A DNA stretch of 64,000 nucleotides from assembly GCA_001179505.1 (NCBI GenBank), contig CDMY01000386.1, forward strand, positions 6,801 to 70,800. The letters are read 5' to 3'. Shown here piece after piece: positions 36,383 to 46,776 of the stretch (its first letter is position 1; each line of letters starts with the position of its first letter). Under the pieces are notes generated by a model. That model saw only the letters and a list, made by a program, of their open reading frames with translations, searched no databases and had not been told where the DNA came from. Source of the DNA: Vitrella brassicaformis (Eukaryota; Sar; Vitrellaceae). The position numbers and the translations under genes are program-made.

Positions 36383-36467
36383 GACAGGCAGCTCGCTATC
36401 ACTTCAGGCTGGGCCGCTCCCGCCAAGGGATTGCGCAGCCGTCAGCCGTCACTCGCGGCCCCCTGTC
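36383..36467 (-). promoter_or_regulatory. SECIS-like hairpin, proximal copy
   Basis: Read on the minus strand, this 85-nt segment begins 233 nt after the stop of the selenoprotein gene, a normal distance for a 3' UTR SECIS. GACAGG pairs with CCTGTC at the base. The core is GTGAC on the 5' side (36452-36448) opposite CTGAA on the 3' side (TGA at 36406-36404), giving the tandem G.A pairs. Helix II is GGCTG/CAGCC, a two-base bulge, then GGCTGC/GCGGCC. Then come the unpaired GCAA (AA at 36432-36431) and a TCCC/GGGA mini-stem with a five-base loop. This order of core, helix, AA bulge and mini-stem is that of form-2 eukaryotic SECIS elements. Helix II is a little longer than usual. Confidence 0.6.
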
Positions 36468-36699
36468 TACGCTCACACGCACATATGGCAGCAGACATCA
36501 CATAGCATGTTGTCTATGTGAGTGAGTGGATGGGGTGTTGGGAGGTCGAGGTCAGATACAGAGATGCAGCAACGACGCAGCGAATGTATACCTTCCCACT
36601 GGCCTAAACTCATTCATTAGAAACGTACAAAAGCACACATGGCCCACCGTGTGCGGCCAGCAGCAGCTATGGCCTGTCTATATGAGTCGGTCTGCCTGT

Positions 36700-38544
36700 C
36701 TATGCGGTGATGACATTGTTCCGTAGGAAGGCATTGATATCCATCGACTCGTACAGAACGCCGCCGTCGGGCAGACCCAAAGCAGGCACCTGACTCACAC
36801 ACACACACACACGCACGCACCGGCGTTGCACATGTGAGTGTAACAGCACAGCACCTCCCACCTGTGTGAGTCCGCCCCTCTGTTTGAGTTGGTCCTTCTG
36901 CGACGGGTCGGCCTTGACGTCCACCAGCGGCAGCATCCCCTGCAGCCCCAAAGCACTCAGCTGGTCCAGCACATGGACGCAGAAGGGACACTGGGGCATG
37001 TAGAAGAGGCAGTAGCCCTCCTTCGACAGATCCTGCACACACGCAGCCAGCCAACCAACACACACACACAGACACACACACACAATCATCTCTTTCACTG
37101 TGTCGGTTCTGTGTGTGTCATCCCACTGCCCACCGTGGCGTTGACGTGCTTCATGTTTTCGACAAGCGGTGCGGGCGGCGCGTCCTTGCGAGAGGCCTTG
37201 ACCTCGCTGATGTAGTCGCGGCCCGTCTGCTTGCCCATCCACTGCAGCACGGCGTCAAACGAGTAGTCGAATGGACCAGGCCCACCTGCACCAACGACGT
37301 ACACACCGCACACACACCCATTCCCCCTTCATAAGTGTGTTTGTTTCCTCGATCTCTGGCCGACCGATGAATGCCAAAGTGCCATCGGGTTTGAGGACCA
37401 TGAGGCGGTCGAGCCAGGCGGCGTAGGCCACGCAGGCCTCGTCGTCCGAGCCGTCGATGAGCAGCTCGCCAGTGACGCCCTTGCCGGCGAAGAAGTCCAC
37501 CGCCAGCTTGGTCCGCTCGGCGAGGCTCGTGGTCTTCTTGACCCTCAGATTCCCATACACCGCCCACTCATCAGTCGGGTGGGCCTCCTGTGGCCACACA
37601 CACAGACATGGAGAGATGGCCGCAGCCGTCACCCACAACCTCTGCTGGTGTGTGGTGTGTGGTGTTGGTTACCCTCATGTAGATGGTGACGAACTTGGCG
37701 TCGTCCTTGAACAGCTGTTGGGCGACCATCAGGTCGTCCATAACAGCCGCAAACTGACATGCCAATCAATCAAGACACACACACAGGGGGAGAGAGGCAT
37801 GGATGGAGCCACTCTCAAGCAAACCGAGGAGGCGGATCGATCTCCTCTCTCTCGTGGCACTTACCGGGGGTCAGCTGCAGCTGCCGAAGTTGAGCACCAG
37901 GAACTTGGTGGCGTCGAGGAAGTCGTAGATGTGACGCTTCTCACCCTCAGTCGTGTACACCACACAATTGGGCGCCTTGCGGCCCTCTCTCAGGGTCCAG
38001 CGGCCACGCCTCCACACACAACACACCCAAACAGTGTCCGTCTCTCTCCCTCTCTCTCTCTCTCTCTCTGTGCCCACCTGTGAAGGCGCACATAGATCCA
38101 GATGCGGTGGTAGAAGGCGGGATTGGTCAGAGTGTGCCACATGGTCTCGCTGAGGTCATGTCGCAGCGGGTTGGGCTTCTCGGCGCCCAGCTCTCCGACG
38201 CCTTGTCGGTTGGTCATCGGGCCGGGCAGCCCGGTGACCTTGACGCCCAGCGCTCGCGAAGTGGGAGCATCCGGCTTTGTCGAAGCAGGAGCCTCCTTCC
38301 AGCCGAGCAGTCCCTTGATGAAACCCATAACGCACTTGAGAATGTAGCCCTGACAGCAGACAGACAAGGCACACACACCAACAAGCATGCATCTCATCCT
38401 CCCAATGGATGCTGCTGATCAGCTCAGAGACGTCGCCGACGGACTGACCTGTGTCAAGAAGCCGACCATAAAGGCAAACCTGATGACGTCCAATGGCAGG
38501 TACGCCACCTCCCACAGCTGCTCTGACACCGACGACGCCCTCAT
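36700..38544 (-). CDS. Deiodinase-like selenoprotein fused to glutaredoxin
   Basis: Exons 38544..38449, 38349..38078, 38009..37865, 37753..37673, 37587..37365, 37285..37134, 37032..36862, 36789..36700 give 409 aa if the in-frame TGA at 37873-37871 is read as selenocysteine (Sec169). A hydrophobic N-terminus (about 10-50) is probably a membrane anchor. Residues about 140-320 match iodothyronine deiodinases: FLVLNFGSCS-Sec-PP, then FVTIYMREAHPTDEW, and GGGPGPFDY near the end. The deiodinase active-site pattern is N-F-G-S-C-x-Sec-P-P. Residues 324-409 form a glutaredoxin-like fold with CPFC (338-341), cis-Pro in QVPAL, and YESMDINAFL. Coding potential and phase continue across five exons after the TGA. 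A redox role on iodinated or other substrates is inferred; the substrate is unknown. A truncated 168-aa product would arise without Sec insertion. Confidence 0.88.
37871..37873 (-). other. In-frame TGA, probable selenocysteine codon
   Basis: TGA lies between AGC and CCC-CCG in the third exon of the deiodinase-like gene, at the exact place where deiodinases carry Sec. The exon continues to a GTAAGT donor and the next exon resumes the deiodinase fold (FAAVMDDL...), so this is not a natural end. Ordinary TGA stops are used by other genes in the window (for example at 3158, 23037 and 49836), so the code is standard and recoding must be local. Confidence 0.87.
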
Positions 38545-38767
38545 TTTGTGTGAAGGAAGATCAGCACAGCAGTCGACGGCCTTCATTCATGCAGACCGCC
38601 GACCACCAGATCCAGGCGCTTGCCGACGCCTCTCCGATCCCGCTGGCTACCGAAAGAATGGATGAATTGAAAGTCCTCCTTCTCTTGGAGCTAAGCTCGC
38701 AAGCGCCCAAGTTCGCAGCCCGCTCTGCACACAACTCATTGATTTTCGACGGAAAGGCCAGCTCGCG
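38545..38767. promoter_or_regulatory. Divergent promoter region, selenoprotein and membrane protein
   Basis: 223 bp separate the ATGs of the minus-strand selenoprotein gene and the plus-strand membrane protein gene. A plus-strand frame with ATG (38589) runs through it but is not in phase with the membrane protein and has no domain content. No named promoter motif was found. Confidence 0.4.
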
Positions 38768-39963
38768 ATGATAGCGGCGATTGACGTGCTGTCAGCTCAC
38801 ACGCTGCGGATCGGTGCCATTCTCGAACTGACCGGCGTGATCTTCCTCCACTCGCTGTTTCTCACGGGATGCACCTCGCCTCTCTTCGATGTGTATGCGG
38901 CGTCCATGACGGGCCAGCCAGTCGATGACTACGAGGAGAAAATGAAGGCCGCCATTGCAGCGGTTCGCCATTGGAGCCTGCCTTCCCTCTATGGGCAGGT
39001 GCCGTGGATGACGGGCGCCCTGTTCATTCTCGGCTTCCAGGTGAGCATTCCACTGCAAACAGAGCGGAGGTGAGCTGTGTGTGTGTGTGTGTGTGTGCGT
39101 GTCGCGTCAACAGGTGAAGCTCACTGCAGACCCCTGGCTGTCCTCTCGGCATCGTCTGTTTCGGCTGGGAATCGGAGTGCTGCAGATCGGTGCCTTCCTG
39201 GACGTCACCTGGAACCTCGTCAACCTGGCAGAGTGGTGAGCTTGCAGACGAGCAGAGCCCCTCGATCGAGGGTGGCACGTGTCCTGTGTTCGTGTGTCTG
39301 TGTGTGTGTGCAGGGTGATTGCCGTCAACTATGTGAAGGCCTCCGATGCAACCATTACTGCACTCATAGAGGGAGGGTTCTTCTGGTGGCCCGAGATGCT
39401 CTATGTGTCCTTCCTCTCGCTGGCGGTGCTGGTGAGTAAGGGAGAGGGGGAGAGGGGGGGACGGACAGCTCATGGTGCAGTGCAGTGCACACCACAGCGC
39501 TGTTTGTCTGGTGTGTGCGTATGTTGTTGTGCGTGTAGCTGTATGGCGTGTCGTTCATGCTGCTGGATGTGCACCATCCGGAGGGCGGCAGCACCTGCCT
39601 GGCCTGGACCCTCCTCGTCTCGTGGACACTCACAGGCACCACCGGTACACACACACACCACACAAGACGCATGGTCGATTGTGCCTGTCTGTCTGTCTGC
39701 CTGACATCCACGGGATGTGTGTCCATTCAGCCTTTCTCCGTCTGCTGGTGCCGCCCTCCCTGGCGGCGCTGAGCGTTGTCGTGGCCATCGACACAGCCTG
39801 GCCTCTCTTTCTCATTTTATCTCTCGTCCTCACTGTCGTCTGGTCTTTCCTATTCGAGCCGGCCGTCAACAGAGGTATATACGCTGAGGCTGGTGGTGCT
39901 GATGACTATGGGCCAGAGCATACCCCCCCAAGGCACTGCTGGGCCGCCATACGCCGCATATGA
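38768..39963 (+). CDS. Multi-pass membrane protein, unknown family
   Basis: Exons 38768..39040, 39114..39235, 39314..39431, 39539..39644, 39731..39963 encode 283 aa. About six hydrophobic segments are visible, for example ILELTGVIFLHSLFLTG, RLGIGVLQIGAFLDVTWNLV, GFFWWPEMLYVSFLSLAVL, and a long last pair SLAALSVVVAIDTAWPLFL / ILSLVLTVVWSFLF. Aromatic residues cluster at the ends of the helices. The C-terminus is short and polar with a basic finish (AAIRRI). There is no cleavable signal peptide; the first helix may act as a signal anchor. I do not recognise the family. It shares a divergent promoter region with the selenoprotein gene, which may or may not reflect co-expression. Confidence 0.75.
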
Positions 39964-40531
39964 CATTGGCCCGGCGTATAAGTGAAGGAGGAGAGCAGCG
40001 GGACAGAGGATAGGGGGTGTGTCGTAGCGCCAAAGGACTTACTTGACGTGTGGGTGTCCATTTAGCCATGTGGCTGTGTGTGTTTGTGTGTGTGTGCGCC
40101 GATCGGATAAGTTGTGTCGACAAGTTGGATGCGATCGCGATGAGGGCAGGTTTCGGCGCGTGAATTCAGTTGTGTTGGTGTGCTGGTGTTTTATCTGTGC
40201 GGCGGGTCAATATCTGCTTAGTTACAGAGAGTCTCGTCTTTCAGAAGACAAGACCCATCGCCATTGACTCGACCATCACTACATGGCCAATTGTCGTGTG
40301 TCCGCAAGTGTGCTGTCCTTTGCACGTACACACAAGAAGGGAAGAAACTCACATCCAATGGAATGACCCACCTCGATCGAGGCAGCCAGAGCAGCAACCC
40401 GTCCCTGACTACTACATGTCGCACACGACATATTACAGCCCCTGCTAGCGACTCACTCACACAGGGCATACAATGACATCCGCGGCGAAATGACCAGATA
40501 AAAAACTCTTACAGACCAGACACACACACCC
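39964..40531. other. Convergent intergenic region
   Basis: 568 bp between two converging genes. Nothing coding is supported. A GT-rich stretch lies at 40071-40099. Presumably both 3' UTRs. Confidence 0.5.
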
Positions 40532-41827
40532 TCAGTCAGCTGGGTAGTCCAACAGTGAGCTGACAGGATCCTCCCCACCACCGTATCGCAGCAGGAACTG
40601 CTTCAGCCAAGCCATGGTGACGGGAAAACGCTCGTCGAGAGTCCGGCCAGCAGCCACAGGCACCTCAGTGGTTTCCACCTGCAGAACTCTGCCGCCGTTG
40701 ACGTAAACTTCGCCGTCGACGAAGTTGACTACTAGCAAGACAGGTCCACCGAGCCCCTCGAGCAGGAAGACCATCCCCCTGCGGGGATCTGCTTTCGACC
40801 GATATTTGGCCGAAGTCAAACCGTACCTCGAACGTAGCGAGTATGTCCGCCTTGGTCAGCCACATTGCGCTTCGCCGCCTACCTCCTGCTCATTGTTTTA
40901 AGCTCCTCGTCGCTGAATGGGGGCTTGGTGAGGCACACCTCGCCGCTGCCGTAGTGGAGCACCCCCTGCCGGAGTACCTGCGGTGCTTGGACGTTGGGCG
41001 TCGACCCGTGAGTCGACCTGTGAGAGGAGAGAGGAGAGAGGGGCAGTGGCTGAGCTTAGTGAGGGCGCCACGCATACCAGTGGTTGATGAAAGACTGCTC
41101 AGCCATGACTGACACGACAGCCCTCAGCTGACATGAAACGTGCGTGACAATGACGAGAGCACACCCGCACAGCGGAAAAGACGGATGGTGTAATGGCCAT
41201 GGATGTCATCTCGCTATTGACTGCAGCTGCTGCACGGTCTACACACATGTGTCAACACAAAGGCATGTATACAGGCAGACAGATGAGGCAACACACATGA
41301 TTCACGTACCTTCTCGTATGTCTTCTTCTGCCCCTTGCACCATCCCCTGGGGCAGCTCCTGCCGAAGCTCATGGAGCCAGCCCACCAGACACCCCTCGCA
41401 GTACTCATGCCCACACTTGGTGCATCGGCTCTGACAGATGGGGCAGTCGCTGTCGCCCTCTCCCTCCCCCTCACCATCCCCGCCGCTCTCTGCTGCCTTG
41501 CCCTCTCGCCGCAGCAGTGCGCCCGGCAGCACATCACTGATCGGGCAATGGCACCTCTTTCTGTGGCAATGGCCTGATGTGATGTGAAGGAAAGGGAAAA
41601 CAAAGTAACAGTGCTCTGTGTGATGGGCTAGAAGTGTGCAGTGTCACTTACTTTTGAGTGTCTCTGTCGAAGTCTTTGGCGCCTAGAGGGATGAGCTCAG
41701 TTCTCCAAGGTTTCGTCTGACAGACGTCAACGGGTTCTGCCCACCCGTTGACGTCTGTCAGACGGTGCAGGAGAAACAGAATGGCGCCGACATCGCGAGT
41801 GATTGTGACAGGCATCTATACGGCACC

Positions 41828-41863
<36 letters not shown>

Positions 41864-42183
41864 TGGAGAGAGAGAGCGGCTCCTGTTGTATGCCGTGTGT
41901 GCCGCTGTATCTGTGAGTATGTCATTTCGCCTGCCTGTCATTCGACCAGCGCACCCGTACCGTTCCTTCACAATGTGAACATCTGCATCGCCGTAGTTGC
42001 AGCAGCCTGCACACAGCCACGTGCGAGGAGATGAATCCTACACACTCACATGAGGGTCTGGATGCGTGTGGCTTGTGGCCTCTTACGTCGTAGTATGCAC
42101 AGTGACTGGATGTGCGCCGGGGATGTTGCCCATGTCATGGCGTTTGCCTTGGCGCCAGCAGCCACAAAGAGGCTGTGGTCCAT
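40532..42183 (-). CDS. RING-like zinc-finger protein, structure uncertain
   Basis: Best-supported exons: 42183..42087 (starts MDHSLFVAAG), 42006..41961, 41815..41652, 41560..41310, then one or more around 41200-40850, and 40796 or so to the stop at 40532. Within 41815-41310 the frame reads RLTDVNGWAEPV, KPWRTELIPLGAKDFDRD, RCHCPISDVLPGA and, after an acidic Gly/Glu linker, DCPICQSRCTKCGHEYC, a cysteine/histidine arrangement typical of RING-type zinc-binding domains of E3 ligases. The last exon encodes a compact beta-rich segment (VFLLEGLGGPVLLVVNFVDG) ending in DYPAD. Exons between the RING and this end can be joined in more than one way, some needing introns of only 32-37 nt. It may be two genes. 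I do not recognise the family. Confidence 0.45.
41714..41764. repeat. Perfect 21-bp inverted repeat
   Basis: Bases 41714-41734 and 41744-41764 are exact reverse complements (21 of 21), separated by nine bases. Each arm contains GACGTC. The pair lies inside a predicted exon of the RING-like gene, where the arms encode RLTDVNG and PVDVCQT on the minus strand. A transcript from either strand would fold into a stable hairpin. No flanking target-site duplication is evident. Confidence 0.95.
41829..41860. repeat. AC dinucleotide run
   Basis: About 32 bp of perfect AC repeat followed by a short GA run. On the minus strand it is a GT run upstream of the exon that starts near 41815, the same arrangement seen before many acceptors in this window. 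Confidence 0.9.
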
Positions 42184-42507
42184 CCTGTTGCCGTTCTTCC
42201 CCTCGTATCGGCGGTCAGTGCCTCCTTGTCCTTGGTGAGGGCCTCCTTCTGCAGCTCAACGTGTTGACGCTGCCGTCGGGCATAATTACGAGCGCCAGCA
42301 AATGCCGGAAAGATGGCTCACAAACGATGCTGCAGCGGTGAGAGGGGAAGGGAGGGCAGATGAGATGCGAGAGAAGGCAGCGAAAGAAAAACCCTAAAAA
42401 AGACGGGGGCAGAGTCTTGGGGCGCGAATTCTCGACCGGCCAAAGTGTGACCTTTCCCCGTTCCACATTCTCCCGCACCGAATTCGGTGGTAACAGCTGT
42501 CGGCATT
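42184..42507. promoter_or_regulatory. Divergent intergenic region
   Basis: 324 bp between the likely start of the RING-like gene (-) and the second F-box-like gene (+). Mildly AT-richer at 42385-42400. No named element identified; the 5' end of the minus-strand gene is itself uncertain. Confidence 0.4.
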
Positions 42508-44887
42508 ATGGATGTGCATCAGGTGAGCCAGCAGCCGTGAGCAACGATCTGATGATTCTCCTCGTTGCTTCGCTACTCTGTGTGTGTGTGCAGGTCAGGG
42601 AGGATACGCGAGCAGTTGAACAGGGCCTGCGGCACCTGCAGGAGCTCAACACAGCGGTGCGCCTGCCTGCCTGCACAGAACAAGTCGTCGACTCTCTCTC
42701 TGCGTATGTGTCTTCCCTGCAGCTCGGCGCGTTGCGGTCTCACTTTGAGCAAGCGCAGCCTCCCAGTCTCACTGCACAGGTACGTCACACACACTGCCGC
42801 ATCGCTCGTGGAGTTTCCGTCTTTCGCAGGCGCCGTCGGCCAGCTCATTGGAGCTCCATGTGCAGCATGCCCTCGTCAGCTCCCACATCGCCACAGCACA
42901 GTCGCAGCTCACCCGCACACATGAGGACGTGTCGCGGGTGGTGGATGCACTCAAACCGATCCTGGCGGCCGCACCCAATCCCGCCACTCAGGATGATGCC
43001 GAGGTGCGCACAGCAGATGGCGACAGCACGACACTCTCTCTGTGTGTTAATCGCTGGTTCTTGTTGCTCTGTGTTTTGCAGGCCTCTGCAGTGAAGCGCC
43101 CGTCATTTCGTCTGACCCATCGAAGCGGCAACCCTCCACCTGTGAATGTGAATCAAGGACCGGTCAGACCGACACCATGACAGATCTGATACATCGAATC
43201 CTCTTGACCTTACTCTGATGTCATGTTGATTGTCACATCAGGCCCGTCGTCGGCTGTCGCGTGATGAGCTCTCCAACGTGTTCGGCCACCTGCAGCACTG
43301 GGAGCTGACGCGCCACCGCCGGCGTCTCGGCACGCCCCTCTTCCATCAGTCGGCCGCCAACTACACCCACCTGGTCATCGACTGTGAGGACGACACGGCG
43401 CGGCGCATGTGGGAGACCATGCCGCTGGCCGTGGCCCAGAGATGGGGGCAGAGGGCGACCAACGTCCGAGTGATCAAACACCGCTACCCCAAGTGGCATG
43501 ATCTATGGTGCCGCGGGACCTGGGCGGCATTAGTGGAAGGTCATGCGAGGGGCCGGGCGGCCATCGCAGACAAGAAACGACGAGAGAGGGAGGGAGGGGA
43601 GGGGGCAGCTGCTGCGGTGGCGCAAGACGATTACGGCCCCAGATCAGCTGCTCGCGTTGTGGAACGCGTGGTCGACTGGACGCGTCATCAGTCGGCTGAC
43701 GAGGGCACACTAGAGGTGCTGTCATTCGAGGCCGTCGAGCTCGATGACAGCATTGACATCCCCCACCCGCTCCCCTCATCTGATCTGCCGCCCGCCCCCT
43801 GCGTCCCGATCCCCATCCACCTGCCGGCACTCAAGACAGCCAACAGCATCCCGGGATACCTTGTGATGGCTCCTCAACGTCGCAACTGGCATATGCCCGC
43901 TCTCAGGGTCCTCACCATCGGAGAGCTGCCGGGAGGCGATGCCGGGTCGGTATGGCTGACGCACTGTAAAGCGATTGAGGTGCTGGACTTCAACGCCACT
44001 GGCTCTTATTCTGGTGCGTTTGTGGCCGACCTGCCGAGTGCGCTGCCGGCCGGATGCGGAGCACTCGAGGCGCTCCACACTCTGCGAGGCATCGCACTGC
44101 CGGCCTCCCCCGCCGACATCGACAAGCTGCGTGAGGTGATGGTGGCGAGGGGCGCCAGGCGGTCCATTCGCAACCTTCAGTTCATCTGGAACCATTGTGT
44201 GGTTGACACTGACAACACTGTGCAGCAGCTGAGGAAAATCGCGGAACTCAGGTGGGTCGGGACGGACCAGGCAGGCAGACAGACAGGACCGTGTATGTAT
44301 GTACTTCATGTGACTGTGGTCGTCTGTTTGTGCTGTTTCGTCAGGGACGCAGTGGCTGATCCCGCTGCCATGTCGGAGCCACTTGTTTGCGGCAACATGG
44401 GGTATGGGGGTCTCGCCATGGAGCTCCTCTCGCGCAGCAGCGACCACGTGTTCCAGAACGTCATCGCCGTGTTCGCCAAGACCATCACGACCGTGACCTA
44501 CTGCGGGCGTACCGAGGCCACCCCTGCATCGATCACGGACGACACCTTCCCCGCCGCCCACACCCTGCAGCTGCAAGACGATGCCCTCCCCAGTGAGGCC
44601 AAGAAGAAGAGGGCGGTCGAGATCGCCTCCCACATGGCCAACCTGCAGCGCATCGAGGCAGACGCCCATGTGGCTGTCAGTGAGGTGTGGCGTTTCGTTG
44701 CACGGCTGCAGCGGGCGCGGATTGGCAGAGGGCGAGAGGGCGGCCTGACGGTGCATTTGATGGTGAATTTTTACACACTGCTCGGCCACGTGCCTGCTTG
44801 CTTCTGTCTGGGGGGGCGGTCCGTCGAACAGCTGCGGGGCGTTGAGAAGATTGAAATCGATATCTGGGGTGAGGGATCTTCAACAGG

Positions 44888-44922
<35 letters not shown>

Positions 44923-45322
44923 GAGAGAGAGAGCAGAGAGAGAGAGAGAGAGAGAGACAAAACAAACATGAGTGTTCTCTTTGAGCGTCAGGCGACGTCG
45001 AGGAGCTGGGAGAGGAGTTTGAGGTGGGAGACGAGTTTGACACCTTCTACGGTAATGTCATGGCTATGGTGACTGCGTACAACGAGATCAAGGTGGGTGC
45101 GTTGCAAAGTGTGTGTCACACGCCCACGCACACATCTGTCATGCTGGTCTATTTGCCCGTCGATAGGGACACACAGCCACTCGCGTGTCCATCGCCGAAC
45201 ATGGTCTCCGCTACAGGTTCCAGGAGCGATTCCACCAGCAGCATGCTGCCCTCAAGTTGGCCGGTGGACCGTTTCGGTTCTGCTGCGACGACCAGGGCTT
45301 CCTCGTAGAGCGCAGGGCGTAA
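42508..45322 (+). CDS. F-box-like paralogous family protein (copy 2)
   Basis: Exons 42508..42522, 42594..42779, 42830..43003, 43082..43162, 43242..44251, 44345..44868, 44992..45092, 45167..45322 encode 748 aa. The first 150 residues form a helical, probably coiled-coil segment that copy 1 lacks. The F-box-like part begins with RRRLSRDELSNVFGHL, followed by THLVIDCEDDTARRMWETMP and AALVEGHARGRAA, matching copy 1 block by block. The joint 43162/43242 (donor GTCAGACC, acceptor ATCAG) is inferred: without it the first four exons would end at TGA 43178-43180 as a separate 157-aa protein, and the F-box-like part would have no ATG. A role as an SCF adaptor is only a family-level guess. Confidence 0.72.
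44889..44957 (+). repeat. AC and GA microsatellites in an intron
   Basis: The intron 44869-44991 contains about 32 bp of AC repeat followed directly by about 35 bp of GA repeat. It is purine-rich near the middle and ends with a short T-rich tract before CAG. Confidence 0.9.
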
Positions 45323-45763
45323 CTGGCTGACACAATTCACGTGGACAACGGAGGGAGGGAGGGGAGGGGAGGGAAAGGGGGCCGAGCAACACCAAAGGCA
45401 TGGCAATCCATCCGTGTCTTATGTATGAGTGGGATGCGGGCTATATGCACCGGGAGACTTCGATGCTGTCCGGTGCCTTTGACGTGCCCTGGCGGCTCAT
45501 GTTAGGTAGAGAGAGACGTATGAGTGTATGTTTGTATGCTAATTGGAGACATGTGTTGCGTGCTGGTGTGATTCATGGAATGTTATTGACATAGGTGAAC
45601 TGTGTTCCTCATACCTAATCGGATTTCGCTGCGTATTTGGCTGTCTGTACACACGTCTCACTCACGCACACCATCTGGGCAGGCAGCTAGCTATGTCGCC
45701 CTCGGCACAGCTCCGATTTGCACAAAGGCACATACCCCAAATCCACGCTACAGTAGCTGGCAG
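45323..45763. other. Convergent intergenic region
   Basis: 440 bp between converging genes. A purine-rich G tract (45350-45380) follows the F-box-like stop. No coding exon is supported. Confidence 0.5.
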
Positions 45764-46776
45764 TCACGCCATGGCTACCGGGCTGTTCATCAGCGGGGCC
45801 CTCTCTGCCTCTGAACAGACACATGACGAATAACAGCTGCACACACTCACCCCCCTCCCGCGCGTCACTTACGTGCCCTAGGTAGGTCTTCTGCACACAG
45901 CAGCTCGGTGCCGGTGCCGCCCACCAGCCACACGCGATAGAGGCTGTAGGACACGTAGAGTGTGTAGACGCTGCAGACGCAGACAGAGGGAAGGGATACC
46001 AAGGAGAATCTTTTCTGACTGCCCCGCCCCAATGTGTGTGTGCATTCACGGCGCACAGGTATATCGACAGTAGCGAAGGCAAGAGGACCGCCGCGATGTA
46101 GAGTACCTCGATGAATCTGTCCATCGTTGCTGCGTCAGTCTGCAGTGCATGACGCACACATGGTGGATACCATTACACAGCCAGCCAGCCAGCCAGCCGG
46201 GCGTGTGTGTTCTGTTCCTGGCCAGCCATTTATCCATGGCTTCTCACCTTAGCGGCCAGCGTAAGGCGCAGAGGAACGACGCCCGCGAAGAGCAGGACGC
46301 AGTAGACCATCAGGACCAGGCTCAGCAGGAGCATCAACCCCTGACACCTGAGGAAACAGACAGACGTCCAGGAAGGGTGTCGTGGCAGTGGAAGGGTGTC
46401 GTGGCAGTGTATGGTCTCACCCACCCCATGTATACGCAGAGTGCGAACGCCTCCTGACACATCGCCGCAAAGATGCCCACAACCGATATCACCATAAGAC
46501 CAACTGCAGTGCACACACATCCACAGCTCATGCAATGCAGCTCGAGACCAGCCTGGTGCGGCGCCCTCGCTCACTCGCGAAAAGACGTGTGAGCGGGCCG
46601 AACATGAATGCGACGAGGGCCGCCGCGCAGTGGAGCAGCGCCAGAAAGATGACGCCCGACCGCAGCGACAGGCAGAAACAGCATCTGCAATGTAATGGAT
46701 CATCAACGAAAGATCATGCTGCCCTTGCGGCTGTGGTAACGTCGCTTTCCAACCTGCTAGTCGTTCGGATCTTCAT
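45764..46776 (-). CDS. Small four-TM membrane protein
   Basis: Exons 46776..46754, 46684..46575, 46503..46425, 46347..46248, 46139..46057, 45970..45873, 45810..45764 encode 179 aa. The N-terminus is short and basic with a Cys cluster (MKIRTTSRCCFCLSLRS), a candidate for palmitoylation. Four hydrophobic segments follow: VIFLALLHCAAALVAFMFG; GLMVISVVGIFAAM; GLMLLLSLVLMVYCVLLFAG; and YIAAVLLPSLLSIYLVYTLY. The tail is short. The topology resembles tetraspan families, but no CCG or similar signature of tetraspanins is present. I do not recognise the family. The exon phases decide several junctions: alternative donors a few bases away would destroy the helices. Confidence 0.72.

Larger units (their letters stand above)
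35472..36699. other. Convergent intergenic region with duplicated hairpin
   Basis: About 1.2 kb between the stop of the Tudor-like gene (+) and the stop of the selenoprotein gene (-). It carries two copies, about 400 bp apart, of an 85-88 bp sequence listed separately as SECIS-like elements. The rest is unremarkable, with AC-rich tracts; no protein-coding exon is supported. Confidence 0.7.

Noticed and set aside
37871-37873. TGA as the true end of a short deiodinase fragment
   Set aside because: The exon continues with PP and a canonical donor, and the following exons restore the deiodinase fold in phase.
40850-40882. 32-nt intron in the RING-like gene
   Set aside because: It would restore one frame, but the surrounding exon structure is ambiguous, so I do not claim it as a second mini-intron.
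43178-43180. TGA as the end of an independent 157-aa gene
   Set aside because: The phase-0 intron 43163-43241 bypasses it and supplies the F-box-like part with a start; kept as an alternative in the findings.
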